A DNA stretch of 64,000 nucleotides from Bacteroidales bacterium. GTDB lineage: Bacteria; Bacteroidota; Bacteroidia; Bacteroidales; Prolixibacteraceae. The position numbers were made by a program, and so were the translations under genes. Where the stretch lies: positions 49,796 through 113,795 of the forward strand of contig JAAYAG010000030.1 in NCBI GenBank assembly GCA_012719495.1, written 5' to 3'. Positions within the stretch are counted from its first letter, which is position 1. Each line of letters starts with the position of its first letter. The notes beneath the pieces were generated by a model, which had not been told where the DNA came from, made no database searches, and saw only the letters and a program-made list of their open reading frames with translations. This document shows, piece by piece, positions 34,720 to 44,030 of this stretch.

Positions 34720-36702
34720 ATGAAAAAAATGAAGTCCATTACCATTCTGGTAGTTTTATTTGCATTGACCTCATACTCATTTGGGGCAAAAGAAGAAAAT
34801 TTCAAGTTCGGAAAAGTTTCGATGGAAGAACTTAATGCCAACATTTGTCCATCCGACTCAAATGCCCATGCATATTATATATTTGACAAAGGAGAAGCAT
34901 TTTATAATTACATTAATGGCTTTCAGGTCAAATACAAACGACACTTCAGGATTAAAATTATTGACAAATCAGGTTTTGAAAATGCTACCTTTGCCATCCC
35001 GTACTACGATTCACCATCGATAAAAGAAAAGATATACAGCCTTAAAGCATTTACTTACAATGTTGAAAATGGCAAAATTGTAAAAGTTGAACTCGACAAG
35101 AAAAATATCTTCGATGAAGAGACAACTAAAAACTGGAAACAAAAGAAGTTTGCCCTTCCCAACGTCAAGGAAGGCTCGGTAATAGAAGTTAGCTACGATA
35201 TTACTTCAGATCGGTATTGGTCGCTTAATTCAATACAATTTCAATACGAAATCCCGGTAATGGTCAGTGATTATTCTGTAGAAATTCCCCAATATTTCAC
35301 CTTCAACCAAGCCCACCGAGGATCTGTAATGGCAAAAACCACGAGCAAATCAGGCAACCAGTCATTGCGAACCGCCGAGGGGCAAAGCCTTCAGTTTAGT
35401 ACTACTGTTTACAATTATCACATTGAAAATGTTCCAGCTTTCCCTATTGGTGAAGAACTTACTACAATAGATAATTATATTACAAAAGCTGAGTTTGAGC
35501 TCGCTTCTGTTCAAATTCCAGGAGCAGTGTACAAAGATTATACAACTACCTGGGCCGATGTAAATAAGACATTTCTCGACGATGAAGATTTTGGCAACCG
35601 TTTAAAAATGACTTCTTTTTTAAAAGAAACGGCCAATACTATCAAGCAAAACTTGCCCACAGAACAAGAACAAATGAAAGCTGCCCTAAATTTCATCCAG
35701 AAAAAAATGAAATGGAATGAAACAAACAGCTGCTGGTGCTTTACCCCACTGAAAAAAGCTTTTGATTCAGGTGTCGGAAGTTCGGCCGACATTAACATGC
35801 TACTAGTTGCTTTGCTGAGAGAAATGGGACTTTACGCATCGCCAATGGTACTTAGCACTCGATCAAACGGAATGATTCACCCGGCTGTAGCTTCAATTAA
35901 CCAAATGAATTACGTTATTGCCGCATGCAGAATTGATGGTGAAGTGCATTTATTGGATGCAACCGATGACTATACCGATGTAGATATTTTGCCCAACCGA
36001 TGCCTTAACGATAAAGGATGGATTGTTGATGCAAAATTACCAGGATGGGAACCACTTTTAAAAGGCAAAAAATCGAAAAAAACGACAATGTATACATTGT
36101 CTCTTTCAGAAGACGGAACACTCAAAGGAAATCTAACTATTGGCTACCAAGAACTTAAAGCTCTTTCAATGAGAAATAACATCCTATCGGCTGAATCACT
36201 TGATAAGTATATTGAAACGTTGGAAGAAGGCAATAATGGATTGAAAATTACCGATTTCAAGTTCGAAAACTTAGACACAACAGGCGTTGGGCTGCAGGCA
36301 GATTACACCATCGAGATTTCTAATGCCATTGAAAACGCCGGCAACTTATTATTCTTTTCACCAATAATGTACGAAGGCTATACAAAAAATCCTTTCTCTC
36401 TCGCAGTTCGCGAATACCCGGTTGAATATCCTGCTCCCTTTTACGAATTGGCAACAGTAAAAGTTACCATACCCGAAGGGTACAAAATAGAATCGATCCC
36501 TGCCAATAAAAATGTCTCGGCACTCAACAACAATTGTCAATACTCATTCAAGGGTGAAATCCAAGGGAATATTATTTCCATATCAAGTTTAATCCAAGTC
36601 AATCAGACAATGATTCCAAGTACTCAGTATAGCGAACTCAAACAATTCTTCGAAGAAGTTGTAAAAAAACAACTTGAAAAAGTTGTATTGAAAAAAATAT
36701 AA
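34720..36702 (+). CDS. DUF3857/transglutaminase-like exported protein
   Basis: The 660-residue protein has a signal peptide ending at SFGA. An N-terminal DUF3857 beta domain (about 60-280) is followed by a transglutaminase-like domain near 315-440. The latter includes CWCFTPLKKAFDSGVGSSADINMLLVALLREMG, where the family cysteine expected in the G-x-C-D position is replaced (GSSADIN). A DUF2569-like beta C-terminus follows. If so, this copy lacks the nucleophile and is not a classic protease or transglutaminase. It precedes a related gene by five bases. Confidence 0.82.
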   Translation: MKKMKSITILVVLFALTSYSFGAKEENFKFGKVSMEELNANICPSDSNAHAYYIFDKGEAFYNYINGFQVKYKRHFRIKIIDKSGFENATFAIPYYDSPSIKEKIYSLKAFTYNVENGKIVKVELDKKNIFDEETTKNWKQKKFALPNVKEGSVIEVSYDITSDRYWSLNSIQFQYEIPVMVSDYSVEIPQYFTFNQAHRGSVMAKTTSKSGNQSLRTAEGQSLQFSTTVYNYHIENVPAFPIGEELTTIDNYITKAEFELASVQIPGAVYKDYTTTWADVNKTFLDDEDFGNRLKMTSFLKETANTIKQNLPTEQEQMKAALNFIQKKMKWNETNSCWCFTPLKKAFDSGVGSSADINMLLVALLREMGLYASPMVLSTRSNGMIHPAVASINQMNYVIAACRIDGEVHLLDATDDYTDVDILPNRCLNDKGWIVDAKLPGWEPLLKGKKSKKTTMYTLSLSEDGTLKGNLTIGYQELKALSMRNNILSAESLDKYIETLEEGNNGLKITDFKFENLDTTGVGLQADYTIEISNAIENAGNLLFFSPIMYEGYTKNPFSLAVREYPVEYPAPFYELATVKVTIPEGYKIESIPANKNVSALNNNCQYSFKGEIQGNIISISSLIQVNQTMIPSTQYSELKQFFEEVVKKQLEKVVLKKI

Positions 36703-36707
36703 ATCTT

Positions 36708-38597
36708 ATGCGAAACTATCTCATTGTTATTTTATTGGCATTACTATCGCAAAGTGTTTTTGCCAAGGATGCAAAATTTTCTTTTGATTATCCAGATTCA
36801 CTTAAAAAAAATGCAAATGCAATAGTCCTGCTCGACGAGACCATTTATACCCGCACATCGAAGAGCGATCTGAAAAAAGAAGTTTACTATGTAATTACCA
36901 TCCTTTCCAACAGAGGCGACGATTATACCAATTTTAAACTAATGTATGATAAATTCTCTGCAATTTCGGGAATTGAATGTACCTTGTACGACAGTAACGG
37001 CAAAAAAATCAGAAAGATAAAAAGCTCCGAGATTCTTGACATAGTAGCATTTGATGGTTTTTCGCTGTTCAGTGACAACCGGATGAAAGTCTTCTCGGCG
37101 ATGCATTCAACCTACCCGTTCACCATTGAGCTTTCTTATAACACTTCGTACAATGGATTCTTTGCACTCTCATCATGGGCAGCCATCGACAACTATAATA
37201 TTGCCGTTAAAGAGTCGAAAATTACTTTGAAATATCCTTCAAAATACCCCATAAAGTATAAAGAAAAAAACATCGGGAATGTGGTCAGGTCCGAATCGCA
37301 AGATGATAATATGAAAAACATCTCTTGGTCAGCTAATAACATGATTGCCTTAGAATCAGAAAAATTCAGCCCTGCATTTACAGATCAGGTTCCCATGGTA
37401 ATGTTTGCCCCCGAAGAATTTGTGTTCGATAATAGTGAAGGTGACTTTACCTCATGGAAATCGTACGGACAATGGAGGTATCAGCTTCTATACAACAACC
37501 CCCAACTGTCAGAGAAAACAAAAAAAGACTTAGCCTCACTGCAATCAACTCTCAAAGACAAAAAAGAGTTATGCAAAGCTGTATACAAATATATGCAAGC
37601 AAAAACACGATATGTGAGCATACAAGAAGGCATTGGAGGGGTAAAACCCATCGACCCTGTTATTGTTGATGAGGTCGGATATGGTGATTGTAAGGCATTA
37701 TCGAGTTACACAAGGGCTTTGCTCAATGAAGTTGGAATTGAGTCACATTTTGCCTTGGTAGGTACAGATGACTGCAAAATTGAATATCCCGATTTCGCCA
37801 GTAAAAATCAAACAAATCATGCAATCCTTTGTGTACCTATAGAAAAAGATACCATTTGGCTTGAGTGCACGAGCCAAACTGCCCCTTTTAACTACCTTTT
37901 CAACAGCACTAGTAACCGTAAAGCGTTGCTGGCAACATCCGAAGGAGGCAAACTTGCAACGACAACAAAAACTACAGAAAACAAAATGCAAAGCAGTGCT
38001 GAAATTAAGTTAGATTCAAAGGGAGGAATTACCTGCAACCGGACAATCACAAATACAGGAATTTATTTCGACCAGAATTTTAGCAAACTCCAGATGTCTG
38101 GTAAAGAGCTACGCGAATCAACACTAAAACAATCTTCTATTGGCAATATTTTACTAAACTCAGTAAAAGTTGAATTGGTAAACGATGAAGCAAAAATAAT
38201 TGAACAACAAAGTTTTGCGAAAAATAATTATGCAACTCAAGCGGGCAACAGGATCTTTGTTGAACTTAGCCCCTTCTTAGGTATTTTACGGCAAACAGCA
38301 CAAAAAAGTGAGCGGAGAAGCCCGCTTTATATTGAAGAGAAGAGTTTGTATGAAGACCATGTCGAACTTACACTGCCCGATGGCTTTACCTTGGAGTTTT
38401 GTCCTGAAGGTAAAAATATCAAAAGTGAATTCGGGCAATACAATTCAACCATTGAAGTCAAAAATGGAACCATTGTCTTTCACCGCACATTCACGCTTGA
38501 AAAGAATATCTTTGAAAAAGAGAAGTATAAAGAATTTATTGATTTCATCAATAACTCAGCCGATGCTGATAAATGCAAGCTGGTTGTAAAAATCTAA
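36708..38597 (+). CDS. DUF3857/transglutaminase-like exported protein
   Basis: The 629-residue paralogue has a signal peptide ending SVFA, a DUF3857 domain and a transglutaminase-like core. Unlike its neighbour, it keeps a cysteine in the key motif (VGYGDCKALSSYTRALL), followed by NHAILCVP with a candidate histidine and IWLECTSQ. The pair thus combines one intact-looking and one cysteine-less member, which may work together in the periplasm. Substrate unknown. Confidence 0.82.
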   Translation: MRNYLIVILLALLSQSVFAKDAKFSFDYPDSLKKNANAIVLLDETIYTRTSKSDLKKEVYYVITILSNRGDDYTNFKLMYDKFSAISGIECTLYDSNGKKIRKIKSSEILDIVAFDGFSLFSDNRMKVFSAMHSTYPFTIELSYNTSYNGFFALSSWAAIDNYNIAVKESKITLKYPSKYPIKYKEKNIGNVVRSESQDDNMKNISWSANNMIALESEKFSPAFTDQVPMVMFAPEEFVFDNSEGDFTSWKSYGQWRYQLLYNNPQLSEKTKKDLASLQSTLKDKKELCKAVYKYMQAKTRYVSIQEGIGGVKPIDPVIVDEVGYGDCKALSSYTRALLNEVGIESHFALVGTDDCKIEYPDFASKNQTNHAILCVPIEKDTIWLECTSQTAPFNYLFNSTSNRKALLATSEGGKLATTTKTTENKMQSSAEIKLDSKGGITCNRTITNTGIYFDQNFSKLQMSGKELRESTLKQSSIGNILLNSVKVELVNDEAKIIEQQSFAKNNYATQAGNRIFVELSPFLGILRQTAQKSERRSPLYIEEKSLYEDHVELTLPDGFTLEFCPEGKNIKSEFGQYNSTIEVKNGTIVFHRTFTLEKNIFEKEKYKEFIDFINNSADADKCKLVVKI

Positions 38598-38622
38598 CAC
38601 TAATAATCAGGGAAACAAACAT

Positions 38623-40410
38623 TTATATAATCCCCATCTTTTTCATTAAAAATGTAGCATTCATGGTTTGAGTTACCCCTTCACGAAGGGTATAATCAAA
38701 CTGCATCTCATCATTTTCAATAATAATTTCAAAACAATTATTCTGAATGAATTGAGGATAAACATGTTCCATTTCGGTAAGTTTAAGGTCGTGGGTGGCA
38801 ATAATTGCAGATGCATTCATTTTCACCAATTTATCAACCAACTTCTGCGACCCGGCCAATTTATCCACTGAATTTGTACCTTTCAATATTTCATCAAGAA
38901 TGATGAGCACCTTACGGCCTGAACTCAACGCGTCGAGAATCATCTTAATCCGCTTTAATTCAGCAAAGAAATACGATTCTTCATCAAAAAGTGAATCGGT
39001 TGTACGCATGTTTGAAAAGACTTCAACCGGAACAAACTCCATTCGCTGTGCACAAACAGGAGCACCGGTCATGGCCAACACCAAATTCACCCCAATAGTT
39101 CTGAGAAAAGTGCTTTTCCCCGCCATATTGGCCCCGGTCACAATCACCAGCTGCTTCTCGCCTTTCATCGCAAAATTGTTGGCAATCATTTTGTCAGGCT
39201 TGATGAGCGGATGCCCAAGCTGATTGGCTTCCACCATAAACTTACCGGTACTAAATACCGGATAACAATATCCCGGGTGATTATAGGCTAATGTTGAAAG
39301 TGACGCAATTGCATCGAAAAAACCAATGGTTGAATCCCACAATGTATAGTTCTCTTTATTGCGTATATGCCAATTAGCCAACCGGTAAGAGCAAAGAATG
39401 TCCCACATAAAAACCACATTCAACATAAAGCCCAATAAAAAATTGTTCCGATTATCGTAGGCAGAAACAAGTTGTTTCAATTGTGATATTTCTTTTGAAG
39501 GGATGCCCCGGGTTTCCATGGATGCTAGTATTGAAATTGCCTCATCCGATTTCCAATTTCGTTGTTCAATACGACTTAATAAAGTGGCATACTTTGAAAG
39601 AATTTTAACCCTGCGCCCAAAACGTGCATAAATTAACGTCGTGTTTCTCCGTTCAACCATCCAAAGGATCGATTGAAGCAGGATAGAAAAGAGAAATAAA
39701 GCCGAGTTGGAAAAAACAATCCAGTAAATCAACGAAAAAATTGCCAATAATGGCATCACAACAAGAAGCACAGGAATGACTTTCGACATTGAAAATACAA
39801 AGGTTTCTTTGGCCCAACGTCCAAACATTTCGCTTTCTTCTTTATCCTCGGCATACATCATTCCTAAAGCCGCAAAATCGAGGCGCCACTCAGTATCGGT
39901 CGAAAGTTCAGCAACCAGTTGCTGCCTTCTTCGCAACGCGTCGTTTTGAGTAATTGAATGGGTAAACATGCCGGCCAATACCGATTTTCCCCGAAAAGTA
40001 ACCGTTCTGTTAATATACTGAAAAAGAGAACCTTTACCAAACACATCAAGGTCGTATGAATTGAAATGTAACGGATCGATAAATTCAGAACCACCATCGA
40101 AAACCGAAAAATTATGGGAGATGCCTTCAAGTTCGTTTTTGCAGATAAGCCGTTTGTTTTCCAAATATTGCTTCTCTTCGGCTACAGCAACATTTCTTTT
40201 CACAAAAAACAGAAACACAACCAAGGAAAATAAGGGAATTAAAATTCCAGCAACATGGGAAAGCGGGTAAATAAAAAACGGAGAAACCAAGGCAAAAACA
40301 AAAAAGAAAAAACGGGCAAAACTTATCGCCAACAATTTTTTCTTTAGTTTATCGATTTGCTCATTAAGCGATGCTATACTCGACGAATAATACTGTGAAA
40401 CATTATCCAT
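38623..40410 (-). CDS. Membrane-associated MutS-like ATPase
   Basis: The 595-residue protein keeps a MutS-family C-terminal ATPase with Walker A GANMAGKST at 426-434, Walker B LIILDE at 502-507 and a THD-like ATHDLKLTE motif. It lacks the mismatch-recognition domain. Hydrophobic segments at about 33-70 and 212-250 suggest membrane association, so a standard mismatch-repair role is doubtful. It is the third gene after obg and a PAP2 phosphatase, with gaps of only three to four bases, and is probably co-transcribed. Confidence 0.85.
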   Translation of the reverse strand: MDNVSQYYSSSIASLNEQIDKLKKKLLAISFARFFFFVFALVSPFFIYPLSHVAGILIPLFSLVVFLFFVKRNVAVAEEKQYLENKRLICKNELEGISHNFSVFDGGSEFIDPLHFNSYDLDVFGKGSLFQYINRTVTFRGKSVLAGMFTHSITQNDALRRRQQLVAELSTDTEWRLDFAALGMMYAEDKEESEMFGRWAKETFVFSMSKVIPVLLVVMPLLAIFSLIYWIVFSNSALFLFSILLQSILWMVERRNTTLIYARFGRRVKILSKYATLLSRIEQRNWKSDEAISILASMETRGIPSKEISQLKQLVSAYDNRNNFLLGFMLNVVFMWDILCSYRLANWHIRNKENYTLWDSTIGFFDAIASLSTLAYNHPGYCYPVFSTGKFMVEANQLGHPLIKPDKMIANNFAMKGEKQLVIVTGANMAGKSTFLRTIGVNLVLAMTGAPVCAQRMEFVPVEVFSNMRTTDSLFDEESYFFAELKRIKMILDALSSGRKVLIILDEILKGTNSVDKLAGSQKLVDKLVKMNASAIIATHDLKLTEMEHVYPQFIQNNCFEIIIENDEMQFDYTLREGVTQTMNATFLMKKMGII

Positions 40411-40414
40411 ACCC

Positions 40415-41104
40415 TTAAGGTTGAATGAAATATTTACTTACTGGATTTGCTACCATTAATAAGGTGAGAACAATAAAAAACATGGACATAACCGCTGGTT
40501 GAACCTCTAAGTCTTTCCATGCTCCGGCATAAAAAATCTTTTTACGCTGATAATGAGCATCGATAAACATCAAAAGCTTATACATTGCCCATCCGATAAT
40601 ACCTCCCAAGAGCGCACCAGCAAGAACATCCATTGGATAATGTACCCCAACGTATATGCGAGAAAAAGCAGTTAACAAGGCCCAAAATAACAATACAAGC
40701 AAAAGGTTCCGGTTTTTGGTCAGTTTACCAACAAGAACAGTAAAACCCAAAGTATTGGCCGCATGCGACGAAACAAAGCCAAACTCACCACCCGGGCCCA
40801 TTGGCAAATGAACTTTCCCTAATAATGAAGGTTCATGCGAAGGCCTGAAGCGTTCAACCAGATCTTTTATAAGTCCCGAAGCCTGATCGGTTATCACCAC
40901 GGTAAGTACAAGAGCCAAAAGCACCCAAAAACCATGCTGATTATATTTTTTGAAAACAAGATATAATATAATGGCATAGAATGGTATCCATGTCAGCATA
41001 CTAGTATAGAGCGTAAAAAACGCATCGAAAAATTCAGAATGGTTACTGTTGATCGACAGAAACAATTGGGTATCGGGTGTATTTATAAATTCGGGAAAGC
41101 TCAT
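40415..41104 (-). CDS. PAP2-family membrane phosphatase
   Basis: The 229-residue integral membrane protein has five to six hydrophobic segments and the three phosphatase motifs: KDLVERFRPS (KxxxxxxRP), SSHAANT (PSGH-like, catalytic His) and SRIYVGVHYPMDV (SRxxxxxHxxxD). The family dephosphorylates lipid phosphates such as undecaprenyl diphosphate or phosphatidylglycerophosphate; which one is not visible. It sits three bases after obg and five before the MutS-like gene. Confidence 0.9.
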   Translation of the reverse strand: MSFPEFINTPDTQLFLSINSNHSEFFDAFFTLYTSMLTWIPFYAIILYLVFKKYNQHGFWVLLALVLTVVITDQASGLIKDLVERFRPSHEPSLLGKVHLPMGPGGEFGFVSSHAANTLGFTVLVGKLTKNRNLLLVLLFWALLTAFSRIYVGVHYPMDVLAGALLGGIIGWAMYKLLMFIDAHYQRKKIFYAGAWKDLEVQPAVMSMFFIVLTLLMVANPVSKYFIQP

Positions 41105-41107
41105 GTT

Positions 41108-42097
41108 TTAACTATTGAGTATCTGCCAAATCCGGTCTTTTAATCGTTGAATATTAAAACCAGTCACCGAAGATATAAAAATATGTGGTACATCTGAAAA
41201 CTCACGACTAATTTCCTGCATCAGCTCCTCATCGAGAAAATCGGCTTTACAAATTGCCAAAAGCCGCTGCTTATCAAGCAGTTCAGGATTATACATTTCA
41301 AGTTCGTTCAACAAAACATTATACTCCTCACGATGATTTTTGCTATCGGCAGGCACCATGAACAATAACATTGAATTTCGTTCAATGTGCCGCAAAAAGC
41401 GCAAGCCCAAGCCACGACCTTCGTGCGCTCCTTCAATAATTCCGGGGATGTCGGCCATTACAAACGACTGATTGTCACGATAACTAACAATACCTAAATT
41501 GGGGACAAGAGTAGTAAAAGGATAATCGGCAATTTTAGGTTTTGCCGCCGAAACTACCGATAAAAGAGTTGATTTTCCGACACTTGGGAAACCAACAAGC
41601 CCAACATCGGCCAGTATTTTTAATTCAAGAATGCACCATCCGTCCTCGAAGGGCTCGCCCGGTTGGGCAAACCGGGGTGCTTGGTTGGTAGCCGATTTGA
41701 AGTTTGTATTTCCCAATCCACCACGTCCACCTTGCATTAATATTTTTTCTTCACCATCCTGGGTAATTTCAAAAATGAACTCTTCAGTTTCAGAGTCACG
41801 CACAACCGTACCCAGCGGAACATCAATAATTATATCTTCCCCATCGGCACCTGTACTACACTGACGTCCACCCGATTCACCATGTCCGGCATAAATATGT
41901 TTTCGGTATTTCAAATGGAGCAAAGTCCACATCTGAGCATTTCCACGTAAAATAATGTGGCCACCCCGGCCTCCATCTCCCCCATCAGGTCCTCCCTTAG
42001 GCTCAAACTTTTCTCGACGAAAATGTGTCGAACCCGGGCCTCCGTTACCCGAACGACAATAAATCCTTACAAAATCAACAAAATTCGTCTCTGCCAT
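41108..42097 (-). CDS. obg: Obg/CgtA GTPase
   Basis: The 329-residue cytosolic GTPase acts in large-subunit ribosome assembly and stress signalling. The N-terminal Obg fold has the glycine-rich block [18 protein letters not shown], and the G domain has GFPSVGKST (P-loop) and the [14 protein letters not shown] switch II. A minus-strand -7 element lies at 42117-42124. The gene normally follows hpt-adk in Bacteroidota, but here a two-component module separates them. Confidence 0.96.
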   Translation of the reverse strand: MAETNFVDFVRIYCRSGNGGPGSTHFRREKFEPKGGPDGGDGGRGGHIILRGNAQMWTLLHLKYRKHIYAGHGESGGRQCSTGADGEDIIIDVPLGTVVRDSETEEFIFEITQDGEEKILMQGGRGGLGNTNFKSATNQAPRFAQPGEPFEDGWCILELKILADVGLVGFPSVGKSTLLSVVSAAKPKIADYPFTTLVPNLGIVSYRDNQSFVMADIPGIIEGAHEGRGLGLRFLRHIERNSMLLFMVPADSKNHREEYNVLLNELEMYNPELLDKQRLLAICKADFLDEELMQEISREFSDVPHIFISSVTGFNIQRLKDRIWQILNS

Positions 42098-42116
42098 ACA
42101 CTTTAATTATTTGCTA

Positions 42117-42124
42117 CAAAGGTA
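42117..42124 (-). promoter_or_regulatory. -7 element of the obg operon
   Basis: The minus strand reads TACCTTTG about 20 bases upstream of obg. Confidence 0.45.
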
Positions 42125-42140
42125 ACATAACCGATGAAAC

Positions 42141-42173
42141 AAAAAAAAGCCCTGCCTAATGGCAGAGCCTTTC
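42141..42173 (-). terminator. Terminator of the cysteine-rich protein gene
   Basis: On the minus strand GGCTCTGCC and GGCAGGGC form a hairpin (one wobble) followed by eight Ts, directly after the small secreted protein gene. Confidence 0.7.
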
Positions 42174-42191
42174 CCAAAATTCATCATCTCC

Positions 42192-42485
42192 TTATTCTGA
42201 TTTTTTCGATGCACAACATGGTTTTTGCTCGCCAGTACAAGCTTTTGCTTCCGATTTTTTTGCTTCGGGGCATTCAGCTTTTTTAGCAGCATCAGGACAA
42301 GCACTTTTGTCTTTAGCCGCAGAATCTGCTTTTTTCTCAGTTTTTGCCTCTTGTTTCTTTTCTTTCTTTTCCTTATTGTCAACAATAGTAATTGTATTGT
42401 CCGATTCAAAAGCATACGATACTGCTGGCGCAGCTAATGCTAAAACAAATAAAAATGCTAACGATAATACAAGTTGTCTTTTCAT
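42192..42485 (-). CDS. Small secreted Cys-rich, Lys/Ala/Glu-rich protein
   Basis: The 97-residue protein has a signal peptide (cut near SYAF) and a short beta segment NTITIVDN. The rest is low-complexity Lys/Ala/Glu, with five cysteines in the last 35 residues: Cys63, Cys72, Cys83 and the adjacent Cys90-Cys91. A role in thiol chemistry or metal binding is a natural guess but unproven. It is transcribed divergently from a histidine kinase gene; a -7 element (TATTTTTG, minus) is at 42530-42537 and four phased direct repeats lie just upstream of it. The gene has its own terminator. Confidence 0.8.
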   Translation of the reverse strand: MKRQLVLSLAFLFVLALAAPAVSYAFESDNTITIVDNKEKKEKKQEAKTEKKADSAAKDKSACPDAAKKAECPEAKKSEAKACTGEQKPCCASKKSE

Positions 42486-42529
42486 AATTTAATTTTTTAA
42501 GTGGTTATAAAATCTTATTTAGAACTATT

Positions 42530-42537
42530 CAAAAATA
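42530..42537 (-). promoter_or_regulatory. -7 element of the Cys-rich protein gene
   Basis: The minus strand reads TATTTTTG about 45 bases upstream of the ATG; the direct-repeat operator begins 20 bases further upstream. Confidence 0.5.
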
Positions 42538-42557
42538 TTCAATAAAACAGCACATGC

Positions 42558-42596
42558 TTGTTATTGTTTTGTTATAAGCTGTTAACTCGATGTTAA
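42558..42596. promoter_or_regulatory. Four phased direct repeats, putative OmpR-family response-regulator operator
   Basis: Four copies of hTGTTAw (TTGTTAT, TTGTTAT, CTGTTAA, ATGTTAA) begin at 42558, 42569, 42579 and 42590, spaced 11, 10 and 11 bases. One helical turn between repeats on the same face is how OmpR/PhoB-type regulators bind as tandem dimers. The array lies between the divergent -7 elements at 42530 and 42623, so it is well placed to control both the Cys-rich protein and the kinase/regulator genes. The regulator at 44031 is the obvious candidate. Confidence 0.6.
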
Positions 42597-42622
42597 ACAT
42601 CATTTTTCGAATTTGATTTTTG

Positions 42623-42630
42623 TATTTTTG
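42623..42630 (+). promoter_or_regulatory. -7 element of the histidine kinase gene
   Basis: TATTTTTG lies 26 bases upstream of the TTG start and 26 bases after the direct-repeat array. Confidence 0.5.
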
Positions 42631-42656
42631 TGTCGATACAATATTAATAATTTGGT

Positions 42657-43949
42657 TTGAAAAACAACAACCGACAACGATACCTGGCTTTTGCTACGTT
42701 TACAGCGTTAGTTATATTGCTTGCCGTTCAAGTTTATAGTCTCTTCAAGGCGGCAAGCCTCGAAGAAAAAAGCTTTAACCAACAAGTAAACAGAGCGTTA
42801 ACCGAAGCAAGATGGGAGATTGGCAAAAAGCTCGACACTTGCAGCGACATGAACAACTATCTCTGTGGAAGGCCTTGCCTTAAATCGATACAACAAAAAA
42901 AAATTGCAGAACTCGACAGTATTATACATGCTAAACTCGACATATACCACATTGACCTGGATTATACTTTTGAAATTACCGACTCTGCCAAAACCCAGAA
43001 TAAAGTAAAAATGTTTGGTTCAAAGTGCTATTTACAGAGCCTTAACGGGTTACTCGAAAAAAATGGCATTCAAATCAGACTACAATTCCCCGATCGTAAT
43101 CAATTTTTGCTGGCCCAAATGCGGGGGGCATTTCTGCTGGCTTTTATAGCTGTTCTCTTTGTAATGTTTTCATTCGTTGTGACCTTTTCAATGTTCAAGA
43201 AAGAGCGTATGATGGCGCAACAAACTTCAGACTTCATCAATAATATGGTGCATGAATTTCAAACTCCTCTTTCGAACATACGCTTGGCATCAAGCCTGAT
43301 AAAAAAACGTGAAAAAAACATTTCAGATGAGAAAATTCTCGAATACGTTTCAGTAATACAAAATGAAAACCTGAAACTTGAAAAACATGTAGAAGAAATT
43401 CTTAAAGTCGCCTGCCCTGCCAAAAACGACCAATCGGCCGATATAATAGATATAAACCAATTGATTACTGCAACAGCTCGCGAATTTGCTACCCGAATTG
43501 AAGGTTCTGCGGGAAAAATAACCTTGAATACCAACGCAGAAAGGCCTTTTATTAAAGCAGCACCTGACCACATTAAACTTATCGTTTCGAACCTGATTGA
43601 CAACGCCATTAAATACACCGAGAAAAATCCTCAGATAACTATTTCGACCTACAATAATAATGACAACATCGTTATTTCAGTAAAAGACAATGGTATAGGC
43701 ATAGACAAAAAAGATATCGACAACATTTTTGAAAAATATTTTCGTGTTTCAACAGGCGATGTCCACAATATCAAAGGATTTGGACTTGGCCTAACCTATG
43801 TTAAGAAACTTGTAGAAAATTATAAGGGAAAAATTGATGTTGAAAGTTCAAAAAAAGATGGAACCTTGTTTGTTATTACCCTACCTTTATTCTACGAAAA
43901 AGATATAAACAGCAACAAGAAACGGCACAGCTCTGGCCAAAACAATTAA
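42657..43949 (+). CDS. Membrane sensor histidine kinase with Cys-rich periplasmic domain
   Basis: The 430-residue inner-membrane kinase has transmembrane segments at about 11-30 and 157-180 and a periplasmic sensor between them containing Cys62, Cys70, Cys74 and Cys124. The phospho-accepting His199 is in NMVHEFQTPLSN, followed by the N box NLIDNAIKYT, DNGIGID and GFGLGLTYV. The start is TTG at 42657; later ATGs would remove the first membrane segment. The response regulator gene follows, so they form a pair. The clustered cysteines suggest sensing of metal or thiol redox state, an inference. RprX-type kinases are the nearest known parallel I can name. Confidence 0.9.
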   Translation: MKNNNRQRYLAFATFTALVILLAVQVYSLFKAASLEEKSFNQQVNRALTEARWEIGKKLDTCSDMNNYLCGRPCLKSIQQKKIAELDSIIHAKLDIYHIDLDYTFEITDSAKTQNKVKMFGSKCYLQSLNGLLEKNGIQIRLQFPDRNQFLLAQMRGAFLLAFIAVLFVMFSFVVTFSMFKKERMMAQQTSDFINNMVHEFQTPLSNIRLASSLIKKREKNISDEKILEYVSVIQNENLKLEKHVEEILKVACPAKNDQSADIIDINQLITATAREFATRIEGSAGKITLNTNAERPFIKAAPDHIKLIVSNLIDNAIKYTEKNPQITISTYNNNDNIVISVKDNGIGIDKKDIDNIFEKYFRVSTGDVHNIKGFGLGLTYVKKLVENYKGKIDVESSKKDGTLFVITLPLFYEKDINSNKKRHSSGQNN

Positions 43950-44030
43950 CCGTGTTGTTGAACAAGAGTGCTGTTTGATTTTAGGGTACAATTTTTGTTT
44001 GAAAAACAAATCAAAAATGTTACAAAAAGC

